The position numbers and the translations under genes were made by a program. The notes under the pieces are model-generated. The model did no database searches. It was not told the origin of the DNA and saw nothing but the letters and a program-made list of their open reading frames with translations. From Eleginops maclovinus (lineage: Eukaryota > Chordata > Actinopteri > Perciformes > Eleginopidae), in NCBI RefSeq assembly GCF_036324505.1, contig NC_086368.1:17163878-17227877 (forward strand): 64,000 nucleotides of DNA. The letters run 5' to 3'. Below are positions 1 through 64,000 of the stretch, piece after piece; within the stretch, counting starts at the first letter, position 1, and the number at the start of each line of letters is the position of its first letter.

Positions 1-3000
1 TAAACTAACGATATTTTAACTAAATCCCGTCACAGAGAACATGATTAAAATACGTCGCCTTTTCATTTTCTCCCAAAGATTTACAATGTTTCCTTATAAC
101 GCAACGTATTTGTTATGAGTTCACTGCTCCATTTCCGGTTTCCTGCTTTTTGGATAATCTTTTTTTTTTGATAAGTGGGGCAACCATACAGTAAGTCAAA
201 CCAAAAACAATTACCTTAACAAGCTAAGAAGCTTTGCAGGACTGCTTTTGTGGGGTAATTTATTTTTGCTTCATGAAGCATTAACTTATCATATTCAGTC
301 CAGCGTGTGTTCATATCAATTTGTTATTATAGAAAATGCAAATGCCAGTAGGGAATTCATCAAACATAGCAGTCTATAACTCAAATATACCCAAGTTATT
401 ATGGATAACAAAGAAAACCATCGTATTCTTAAGAGAATATGTGAATAGTTGGTGTTTTTGCTAACGATAAACAGAAACAATTCATATCAAGTAGTTGATT
501 TTCATATTGACTAAACCGCCTATCCGTGTCTACCGAAGTAAAGTTTAATCTGTGTTCATATTCTCATGTTGATGTGTTTTAATCATTGATATTTATTCAC
601 ACCAGTGGACCTACAATTTTTCACTAATCTCAAATGGATGATTAAATTACTTAAGCCTTTGAGAAAAAGCAAGTCAAAAGCACACAGAATAAGGCATTCC
701 CCCCCTATGAGCTATAAATCATGCCCTGCTCCAAAGCTGACAGACTTTTCCTCTTAAATGTGTCTTGTCAGCAACTGTTATTTGGGAATTGAGGCCTGAG
801 CTCTTCTTGGTTTAGTCTGTAGCTGATATAATTGCGTAATGGAACCTCTCCACTGCACTCAGGATTGGGAGAGTTTGAACGCATGTGCTATGCCTGCCTG
901 CCACCTCTAAGCTGTAAATCAGTAGTGCTGAAATGCAGTGTGATGCTTGACGCACCCACATGGACAAGGTTTGAAAGACAAATGAAAAAAAAAATACCCT
1001 TGGTATTTGTTCTAATTTGTCTTTAAAAAATGACAATTCTTCAAGCTGGTGAGAATTAATAATGAAAGGGATGAACTGTAAGACTAAAGCAATGTTCTGT
1101 AGAGCTGGAGGGAACTGTAACGTAATGATTTTTTTCTATAAGTGACTCCTTCACATTACACCTGCTAATCTAATTGATCAATAAAATCAAAGGACAAAAT
1201 AAACCAAATCTCTCCACTAGACTGAAGAAATATTCTCTAGTAGATTAAGATGTTAGATGTCACGTTGCATTATTTTTTTTAACAAAATCTACTGATTAGC
1301 ACATTTCCTAATTAGCATGCCTTCCATGTCGCTACACAAGAGAAGCTTTCTTTCACTGCACACTTTTTCACACACATAAAGATACATAGTCACACACAGC
1401 AAGTCTAAATATAGACCAGCTGCTTCAACTCCTCCACGTCCCATCAAGCTCCAGTGTAGCCCTGTCCGCCCAGCCTTTGTTCTCTACAAGAAACCGCCCC
1501 TGGCTGGTTGTGCTATCTGCTGCTAATATCCCAGCATCCACCTGGGAATCTGTCATCAGCTGGGCTGTTAACTACCCACCTGCTTCTGCTCCATCACCTT
1601 TGATCTGCTGTCAGCTTGGCTAACACTGAGGCGGTGTCCCCTTTATTTAGCTGCCGTGCTACTGTCAGTAACGTGGAGCGAAACTTACCTTTTAGCCAGT
1701 CTCATTTTATATGGGATTGCCTTTCCTCCTAGATCGAGCCTGTGGGCCACTGACAACAGTGACCTTTCAGTAGTTGTAGGCTTGATAAGATTGGGGTGCT
1801 GTGGGGCTCAGTAGGGGGTAGCTTTTGGTTCACACAGACGACCTCCAGCTCTACTTCTTCCCACTGCCAAGGCTGATTTTGCCTTTCACTGCTTTAAAGA
1901 GAGAGATGGGAGTAATAGAAGACACTGGCCCCATCCCCCCTTCACATTACATGCTTCAGAGGGACTCCTGTCATGTTAGTCATTTTGCAGACTAGCTTGA
2001 ATTGACACATAGTCACAATGACCAATATGATCTGCTGCTGCAGTAATCAGTATGCAGGTTTTGCAGTCTGTGAAAATTGCCTGGACATATGGATTTAGGC
2101 CTGTTGTGTTTTGTTGGAGGGCGAGGCACAACGATGAGACAATGAAAATGCAGTGTCAAACACAGACAAGCCAAGCTGCTAGATTTCCAGGCATGGCAGT
2201 GACAGTTCTTTTGGGATTGTACGAGTCAGATGTCGCTGGCACCGCAGTCCAATAGTGCCCAGAGATCTTGAGTGTTTCGACAGATCGCCAGCAGCAGGGG
2301 GAAAAGGTTACACTTAGGCAAAGCTCAGGAATGCAATCAGTACCAGTCACAGTAATGGTTGTAGGTGAATCCGGTTTCTGCTGTTTGGACATTGCAATGA
2401 AAAGAGGGAAACCTCTTGCGTGTGATACTTCCTACCACAAGATGCTTTCCACTGTTTAAGTGTCACTTTGTGGCAGAACAGTACTGAGTACTACTGTGCT
2501 GCAAGTGCAGACATTCTGCTGCAGCTGGTGGCAAGTCTGATTATGTGCTCTACTAAACAGGAACTCTTGGTTATGTAGCAGGGTGGCTGTTAAGTGGCTA
2601 GCACTGGTAACTACTAGTCTTGACGGTTCACACTGGCCGTCCTCTATTTAAGAGGCCATCTGGGTGACATCATTTCATAATGTACACCTCAGTGAGCTAA
2701 ATCAATTACAGACATGTAATGCAGGAGAAATCCATACCAGCAAATTATCTAGATTTACCAAAGCAAGGAATTCAGCATGAAGGAAATGTTCTACCACTTG
2801 CATGACCTAGATGCCAATAGTACTGATTTTAAGTGTGTTTTCACCACTCAACCACTTTTTTCATCCATGTTTTGTGTATTACTTGATCTCAGTCGTGCTT
2901 TTAACGGCTCCACAATGACTTCGGCTCATTCCCTCTTTAAAAGGATTGCATGACGGGGCAGAGAATCAATATAGCAAAGCCTGAAAGACAAGGCTTGTTA

Positions 3001-5475
3001 ATGTAATAGGAGTGGGTGAAATATCATAAGGCACAGAGGGGTCAGCTCTGGCATGCATACCTGCAGAAAGAGACAAGCAGAGTTTAAGGAATTGTATCAC
3101 TGAGATCAGGGACACAGTTGGAGTGGAGAAACTGTGCAGGGATGACTCTCTCACATTATGCTTTATTATTGGAAGTGTTTTGGCTAGCTCTCCTTCGTTG
3201 GGGTGATATCTCATGTTGTTTCTTTGTTAAAGTTGATCTCTTATTTGACTTACAGATCACCATTAAAACTAAATGTACAAAACATTATACCAAAAAGGCT
3301 TCATCTAGTTTTTTTGGCCAAATACATTGGAAACTCCTTGTGGGAAGACAAGAAACTTACAAAACATATATAAATGTTTATGGAAAACAACCTTTTTCTC
3401 CAGCTTTTTACTGAAAGTTCAAGATTTACCCCTTGCATTGAAGTCAACATTGTGTTTTGCTCATATTGAAACTCACCCTGGTCTGCCCTTTTGTTTGTAA
3501 TTTTTTCAAATTAAGAAAGGTTGTATAATTTAAGCACCTACAAACTCATACATGATAAAAGGTGGATTACTGTTGTAAGTAAAATTGTCAGACAGATTAA
3601 TGTTTTGTTGATTGAGATCAAGTTTCCATATTTCTACTGACTGCACATTTTCAGTTTTTCATGTGTCCACTATAAAAAAACTCCAACTGTAATATGTCCT
3701 TTATGATAACTATAGCAATGTATTTTACCCCAGTGTTAAAATACAGTCTGTGTGTAAACCTCAAGGATTTTGAAATGTATTAGACTATCACCCGAGTGAG
3801 AGCAGATTTTATTTTTCACTCAAAACTTTCACAGCAACCCTGTGTGGAAAGGTTTGTGACTCCCAAGGTACAACTGTGCTGCAGATACTCTGTCTCAATT
3901 AGGCTCCCGTCCTGAAAGGAAATGGTGGTGACTGGTGAGTCACAACATCACATTTGACAAGAATGAGCCGTTTTGGCTGAGACAATAACTGGAGAAGTGA
4001 AGCATATAGAAGCGGGGAGCAGGAGAGAGACGTCAACCCTCTCATCTATTTCATTGTGTCAGCTAATATAAAACTCTGGTTCATTATTGATGTGGGAGAG
4101 CTATGAAATTCTCTGCATTTCATTACTCCAGGGCAAAAACTAGGCTAACAGATGTCAGACATCTTTGCCAAGAGCTGTTATTGTCCAATGTAGGCAGTTT
4201 TTCAAACATTTTCAAGAAGTTACATTACCACTGGTTTTGTCTCATATGGTACCAAAACAATCTGGATTGATAATTCAAAACAAACCTCTTCCTTAGCCCT
4301 TTAAACAAAATTATTTTTTATAAATTCTTGACTGCCATTCTTGATTGGTTACATTTTCTCTGATTGAAATCAACATGGAAATGAAACATTTCCAAACACT
4401 TTTAAAAAAAATACTTCTCCGGAAACAGTGTTCCATTCACAGTCTCTATGGTGATGGCAGCATGGTTCCTATGAGTGATTGATGAATTACCTTTTGATTT
4501 TGCTCTATTCATGTGTGCTGCCATGCCATGCTGCTATGATTGCAGCCCATTAAGACAAACTGGAGCTTGAATTAGACATTCTATGCCCTGCTTAAGTGTA
4601 ACCTACCTACTGTATACCTTTATTCATCTACCAAACAAAATGAGCACCTTTAGATTTGATGGTCACATTTGAGCTTGGATATAGGCAATTCAAATACTGC
4701 TTTAGCTCAAAGGAAGTATGGGAAACTTTACTGATTCTACACTTAAGATCTATTGAAAGGTGTGTTTGACACTACTTCATATATATAAAGCTATATGTGG
4801 CTCCACAGTGAGCCAAGCTAATTCTGATAATTAGCCTCATATAATGTCCATTTAGGCGGCATGATCAAAAGGATGAAAACCTCTGGACCCAGCTCCTTAT
4901 CTCTGCCCAAGTCAAGTGGTTGGCTATTTGATTGCACACCTTCCTGAAAACATTGCTCTATAGAGAACCCAGTTGTCAGAAACTTCACAGAGGGTTTCGT
5001 GATTCAATATGTATGCAACACATTTTTTAACATCTTGCTGTTAAAGCAGAATACTGCGATTTCACTTTTGTCTCTTGAGTGCAACATGTCCAAAACAAAC
5101 ATGACTGCTAAAAAATGATTGAGGTAACTAGTCATCACAATGTTCATCTATCCATTATTTGTGCTTTACAGGCTCATTTCTGCGCAGGTCACAAGATGCA
5201 GTTATCTCAGCATCCACTGAGTGAATATTCAGAAAGTAATTGTATAATTAAATTGCACTTTTTTGGGTAAGTAAATTACTTACCCAAAAAACCTAAACAT
5301 GCATTGTTCATGTTATCAGTTATGTATGTACATGGCATTATGTGTTTTATTTGAGGTTTTCATCTGTCATCTGGGATTTGGTGTTGACCTTTGACGCTGA
5401 CCCTTGTTTGGTACTTAAGTTTATCTTGGCACTTGGTGTGACCTAATTAACCTGCTTCTCTCTTTTCATCAATAG
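1..5475 (+). other. cadps intron (5' part cut by window edge)
   Basis: I see no coding exon here. Open frames at 832-1026, 2052-2255, 2268-2459 and 3118-3414 have no family resemblance and no splice-site context. The sequence is AT-rich and unremarkable apart from the perfect inverted repeat at 5259-5291. The first cadps exon in the window follows a tttcatcaatag acceptor at 5475. Confidence 0.8.
5259..5291. repeat. perfect 15-bp inverted repeat (hairpin) with GGGTAAGT in both strands
   Basis: Left arm 5259-5273 and right arm 5277-5291 are exact reverse complements separated by 3 nt (AAT). Each arm contains GGGTAAGT, a consensus 5' splice site, so the motif is present on both strands. It lies 185 bp upstream of a cadps exon. 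It could be a short palindrome or a minimal MITE relic. No target-site duplication is obvious. Confidence 0.85.
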
Positions 5476-37281
<31,806 letters not shown>

Positions 37282-38975
37282 AGCCTGTACACTGACACTC
37301 CCGCCATCTCACCTGAGCCCCCTCACCCTGACCCCCTTTCACACTTTTGACTTTAGCCTGGTTACCGATGCATGTACCAACTCAGATAGCCACTCTAGGA
37401 CCTCTTTGTCAGCTCGAAATGCCTATGAAGGAACTATTAACTATAAAAATAGTACTTATACTGAGGAAAATAAAATTAAAAATGTTAAAAAATAACCATG
37501 ATTGGCAGTTTAGCTTGTGTCATGATAAAGATAGCACCTATCTTTGATTCATTCGTTTCGAAATTCATTTCTATGTGTTACTAAGCAATATGGAGAACCA
37601 TTTGTTTGACGATGTTGAGTGAGATTATTAGGTGTGTCCCTGTCCAATGCAAACCTATATGGCGCTTCTTTGTCGTATTCTACATTCATTAATGGTACAT
37701 TGTCGTGATGATGAGTGTGTGGACCCTTTTATTTGTCTTGTCTGTTTTTAAGTGAATGCCAACTGCTTCAAACTGAAAAATAAACCTCTGTATTTGTTTA
37801 CGGCTGTTACAGATACATTGTTGTCTAATCACTGTTATTAACATCAACAGTTTACCTAGACCTGCATTTCTATCATGTGTCAATGCTATGTGATCTTATC
37901 TCAATTACTAATTAGACATGGTTCAACAGGAATCAATGAGTGGGTATTCTAGAGATGCAATATTCTCATAGCTCCATTTTGATAACTTGGGAGATTCTAT
38001 TTTTATTTCAACATTAAAAGACCTTGAAACAGGTTCTATTTTAATTGAGTTGCACTTTTACAGAGAAAAGAGCAAAAATATTTTTTTTTATTAAAAAAAA
38101 AAAAAAGTTGGTCCTTCTTTGTTCTGTAATTGTGTAGAATGAGATGTCTGGCATTTGTTTGGGTCTCACTGTTGTTTTGTATATATTATATAAATATATA
38201 TATAAATATAAAATGCTGTACATTGCATTCTGAGCCATCGCTGCATGCCTGTGGGTTCCCACCCTCCCCAAACGCTTTCTGTTTTCTGTGTGAATTAGCT
38301 GGTGGATTCATTCTTGCTTTTGCCTTATGAAAGCTAACAGTTGTAATATGCAAGAGCTGTGGCTTCTAAATAAAAATTACTGTACATGTTCATCTGCTGT
38401 CATGTTTACTGGGTGCATTTATACCAGAGACACAATCATAGGTACACTGAAGTGTTTAAGTGGTGGTATGGCGGTGTTGGAAAATAAATATGTACATTAT
38501 CTCGAGAAGGTGACTGTACTTCAGCTACTTCCTCTCTGGGCCATAACTCCGACACTCAGACATGATACTAATATTAATCGATATTCTATTACCTACACAT
38601 TGTAAGGATATTCCATTGTGAAAAAAAAGGAAAGGAAATGATCTTATATCTCCTAAACTTGTCACATTTGAGGTTTTCTCCAGTATTAACTGAATCCATG
38701 AGTAGTGTGGTCTGGACAACCATGGATACATTGCCACAGGAAATCCTATTAGCTAATTTGGTATACATTTAATGGTGTCAAGTTTCCAAAGTGCAGACAA
38801 ATATAGGCCTAAAAAAAAAGGAGCTCAGGTTGTGGCCCAACGCTAGTGCAACTTACTCATGTTAGTCTTACATTTCCTTTCACCTTATACTACAGTGATA
38901 TTGTACTTTTGAATTCCCTAAATGTATTTAATATCAACAGTTTTTATAATAAATGTTAAGATTTATAAACAACAA
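37282..38975 (+). other. cadps: cadps 3' untranslated region (probable extent)
   Basis: AT-rich sequence after the stop with several AATAAA hexamers (37469, 37779, 38369, 38483, 38948). I take the most distal, at 38948, as the main end because a GT-rich stretch (ctgtggtcatatataatg) follows. Earlier signals could give shorter 3' UTRs. No other gene is seen here. Confidence 0.6.
38948..38953 (+). terminator. poly(A) signal AATAAA, probable distal end of cadps
   Basis: ataATAAAtgttaag at 38948-38953 with a GT-rich stretch about 30 bp downstream. Other AATAAA copies lie at 37469-37474, 37779-37784, 38369-38374 and 38483-38488. Confidence 0.5.
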
Positions 38976-39000
38976 AACCTGTGGTCATATATAATGTATA

Positions 39001-39110
39001 AGGAGGCTGTGGGTCAGTGGGCTAGTGCGTTGAGATTCGGATCAGGGAGCACTGGTTCCATCCCCACTGTTGTTTGGTAACAGACTGCCAGCAGGGGGCG
39101 ACAGTATCAC
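39001..39110 (+). mobile_element. tRNA-derived SINE (short, decayed)
   Basis: An A-box-like TGGGTCAGTGG (39010-39020) and a B-box-like GGTTCCATCCC (39054-39064) are spaced as in a Pol III promoter. The tail carries ccagcagggggcgacag. It is too diverged for a functional tRNA. It lies between the 3' ends of the two convergent genes. Confidence 0.6.
39088..39101 (+). promoter_or_regulatory. CTCF-like motif in the cadps-ptprg intergenic interval
   Basis: CCAGCAGGGGGCGA matches the CTCF core CCASYAGRKGGCRS at 13 of 14 positions, in the tail of the SINE-like element. It is the best of five CTCF-like matches in the window and lies between two convergent transcription units. Binding is inferred only. 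Confidence 0.45.
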
Positions 39111-40185
39111 AAGGTTTCTTATTTGCTTTTCATGCCATTAAACTCTTCCTTCTGTAGATCCATGTAAAACAAGGATGCTGAGCACCCAAACCCAAACTTT
39201 ATTTCATGAATAGCAATACAATTTACCTTTTAAATGACACTTACACTATAATATGGTACATGGCAGCATCATAGAAATATATGGCTATGACACAAAACCA
39301 TTTTATCTGAATTTAACGTTACAAAATAGAGTTCACTACAAACCTAGGGGAAATATACTGATGCTTACACACTGGATCCCTGGACCGTTGACCAAATGTC
39401 AGGAAATATCTAATTCAAATATCAGCGTGGACTTCAGAGGCCGGTACGACTGTGGGGATTTTTCTGTGGAGACTTGGATAATACATTTCCCACAAAACTA
39501 TTTCAGGGCCTCTATACAAACCAAATATTTGTATGAAAATATAAACTTCTATGATCACAAAGATTATGTAAGAGTGAAAGACATTTTTCTTTCTTTTTTT
39601 TTAAGTTAATGTGTTTTGCCACAGTACACATCAAGCCTAGAAATATCAAACAGAGAGCGTATTGGTATTCATAAGAAAAACGTAGGATATGTTTTGTTGC
39701 AGAGCGAAGTGATCAGCAATCTGGACTTTTCTCCAAATGTTGGAGAGTTTTAACTGAATTTAGCGATCTCCCCTTTGTCAGAGAAGTGGATTTAAATAGT
39801 AAAATGATACACATAAATCAATCAAGAGAGAGGGAGGTTTAGGGTTTAACAGGGCTTATAGTTAAGTCACAAAACAGGTGCCGTGACACAATATCGAGCC
39901 AAATAAAATATGTTTTACACTCTTCGTTTAAATTCTTATAGTCTGAGTTTTACTGTAAGATAAGGTCCAAAGGCTGGACAGAAACATGCTTAACCTCTGA
40001 CAACGATAATCTGCACTTCAAGGTTTAACAATCTTGATTTTAAATTGACTAAATAGATAGCAGGACAAAACCACCTACATGTTGCAAAATGGAACCACAT
40101 CTTTGGTTACAAATAACCCCCCCCCCCTTACAAGAATATACAGTGACTTTTAACACATATTCACCTCCTTTGGATCTTTTCACGT

Positions 40186-40195
40186 TTTATTTATT
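40186..40195 (-). terminator. overlapping AATAAA poly(A) signals, candidate end of ptprg
   Basis: TTTATTTATT on the plus strand gives two overlapping AATAAA hexamers on the minus strand, about 1.9 kb after the ptprg stop. A single alternative lies at 39198-39203. Confidence 0.4.
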
Positions 40196-41420
40196 TACAA
40201 GTTTGTATCACAGTGGATGTAATAAGGATAATTTTTTACACTTGTAAAACAAAAAGACTCAATTGATTCACAGTTGTAAACTAAGTAAATGTAGAAAACC
40301 AAAAACCTGATTTCACACATATTAAATCCTTAACTATGAGATAGGATTTCTCAACGGTGCAGCCAGTTTTTTTTACAAGTCGTATAGAGGACTGCTGAGT
40401 GTAATCAGGCTGTGAGAAATTATTTTAGGTTAAATATTTCTGGAAACCAAAGCTATTAAGTCAATTTCCAGGCAAAAACTGCACCATGAAAACAAACAAA
40501 TACTTAAAGAAAATAGGTTTACAGATGTAATCAATAAGGGGAAGGAATAACAATTCCAAGGCACTGGAGATTCCACATACAATCATAAAAACTTAAAAAG
40601 GAGTATGGCCCAACTCTAAGAAAAATTTCTTCAAAATCAAGTGTGTTGAAATGAAGGGCAAGACCAAATAGTGAGCCCTCTTGTGAGCTGCTGAAACATA
40701 CCTTCCTCATCATGAGGCCTGTTAAGGATACTTCTCTGCAACAGACCCCTTCAAGGCTTTAGAAGAAGTAGACAGTAATATTGATGCACTAAAATATAAA
40801 GAAGTCCTGGAGGAAACTCTGGTCCTTTACGCGGGAGAACTGCAGGATTTATTTTTTCATCAAACCAAGGACAGCAAATATAAGTCACAGCTAAACAAGA
40901 ATGTCTTCTCTAAAGAACATGTTTAACTCTGTGAGTGGCCAGGTCAGAATGTCATTCAGTCCAGGATCAGTGGCACAATTAGAAATGTTGCTATCGCTTT
41001 ATGAAATTGAGTTTGACAGGGCAACTTGATAAGCTGCCAAGATGTACAAAGCTATCCACGTACTCTTTTTGTAATGAAATAAGATCAAACATCTGTAGAC
41101 ATTTGTTTTCACTTGACATAGTTTTGTGTACTGATTTTCATCCACTGTGATTTGATGTTGTAAAACAATAAAACATCGAAGTTTGTGTGGAGTGAATACT
41201 TCTTGTAGACCTTGTACTGTTTCAATACAGATACCCATTACACGTGTTAACTGTTGAGTTTTGACAGTTGTGAGCAAAGAAGATGTGGAAAATGTTGAAA
41301 AAAATTGAGCTTTGTAGATAATTCATGACAATATCATAAAAAACATGAATCTACATCAAGGCCAGTCAACAAATATGCGAAAGCACTAAAAAAAAGACAA
41401 CATTGGTTGGCTATTAAGGA

Positions 41421-41441
41421 TATAATATATATATATATGTT

Positions 41442-41472
<31 letters not shown>

Positions 41473-41473
41473 T
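41421..41473. repeat. (AT)n repeat
   Basis: TATAATATATATATATATG followed by a longer pure AT run, within the presumed ptprg 3' UTR. Confidence 0.95.
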
Positions 41474-42109
41474 ACAAAACAATATAACAATATAAATCCC
41501 TGTAAAAAGCAATACATGTTCACATTAGATGTTGTAACACAATTTAACAAAATAAGCCGTAAGTACATTATACAAGACAGCAGTGAGATACTTGGACAAT
41601 ATATGAATATTAAGCAGGTAATAGTCTCTTAACATGTGAGGTTGACCCAGAGCTTGGCCTCAAAATGGTTCGAGGTGACAAAGTGACATAATGTGTGCTG
41701 GGCTACTTTGTGTTGTGATGTTTTGCTTTGAGACATTTTGAGAAGCAGATCTCATTAATTCATCCTGGCCTTCATGCTTCAGGTTTGTCTTATGTGATCC
41801 AAAGATCCTGGTCATGTGACGATGCCAGGATATAACTGTTAAACGACTTCATTCTCTTGATTTAGGCAGTAACACTGATAGTATAGTGCAAACTGGACAG
41901 AGCTGCTTTTCCCTCACGTCAACTTAAACAGGTGCAAACGCTCAGCAGGATAACATTTAAGACAAGAAAAAAAGGACGAAAACATAAATATCAAAAGACT
42001 TTTATCAGTATAAAAAGTAATAAGGTTATTCATTTAATCAATAGTCTGGCAAAAAAGGCCTCAAAAAAGTTCTTGAGTTTTTACAAATTAAGTGCCTGTG
42101 AGGACGTCC

Positions 42110-64000
<21,891 letters not shown>

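Larger units (their letters stand above)
39198..42109 (-). other. ptprg: ptprg 3' untranslated region (probable extent) and intergenic remainder
   Basis: Downstream of the ptprg stop on the minus strand. TTTATT (AATAAA on the minus strand) occurs at 40848-40853, 40186-40195 (two overlapping copies) and 39198-39203. An (AT)n run lies at 41421-41473. Open frames such as 39253-39609 have no support. I see no fezf2- or C3orf14-like coding sequence. Confidence 0.5.

Noticed and set aside
39001..39075. Functional tRNA gene
   Set aside because: A and B boxes are recognisable but the arms do not fold into a cloverleaf that I can draw; treated as a SINE head.
39253..39609. 118-codon plus-strand open frame between the genes
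   Set aside because: AT-rich, no family resemblance, no splice or Kozak support; lies in the presumed ptprg 3' region.

Overview
This window is vertebrate nuclear DNA, most likely from a teleost fish. It holds two convergently transcribed, intron-rich neuronal genes and nothing prokaryotic. The evidence is GT-AG introns with matching phases, long (CA)n/(TG)n arrays, DNA-transposon and tRNA-derived SINE remnants, and exon translations that read as clear but diverged orthologues of mammalian proteins. The comparisons were made from memory of the families, with no database search.

Plus strand, about 1-38,970: the 3' three quarters of cadps (CAPS1, calcium-dependent activator protein for secretion). 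I place 26 exons from 5476 to the stop codon at 37281. They cover the end of the N-terminal region, the C2 domain, the PH domain, the MUN/MHD region and the acidic C-terminus, about 1,071 codons. Exon 1 and its neighbours lie upstream of the window, so 1-5475 is intron. All exon phases match except at one point: the exon at 28417-28557 lacks one base relative to the conserved reading frame, near 28526. I also see three candidate in-frame microexons (12 nt at 16063, 33 nt at 22810, 9 nt at 26154) and in-frame cassette exons (21880-21948 and 29315-29476).

Middle, 37,282-42,109: the two 3' ends face each other. There are poly(A) signals for cadps (best candidate 38948) and ptprg (candidates 40186-40195 and 39198). 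A short tRNA-derived SINE carrying a near-consensus CTCF motif lies between them. The fezf2 and C3orf14 genes that I recall between these genes in human are not here.

Minus strand, 64,000 down to 42,110: ptprg (receptor-type protein tyrosine phosphatase gamma). I place 23 exons from the end of the carbonic-anhydrase-like domain (cut by the window edge) through the fibronectin III domain, the acidic Ser/Thr-rich stalk, the transmembrane helix, an active D1 phosphatase domain (WPD loop, [10 protein letters not shown]) and a D2 domain whose catalytic Cys is Asp (HDEYGAVSAG). The C-terminus is [14 protein letters not shown]. All phases match. A short extra coding exon at 52431 could be an alternative first exon for a cytosolic isoform, or an in-frame juxtamembrane cassette.

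The genes are neighbours by ancient synteny rather than by shared pathway. CAPS1 primes dense-core vesicles for exocytosis, and PTPRG is a cell-surface phosphatase. The paralogous human pair is CADPS2-PTPRZ1. The exon sequences ([16 protein letters not shown] and the PTPRG tail) assign this pair as cadps-ptprg.
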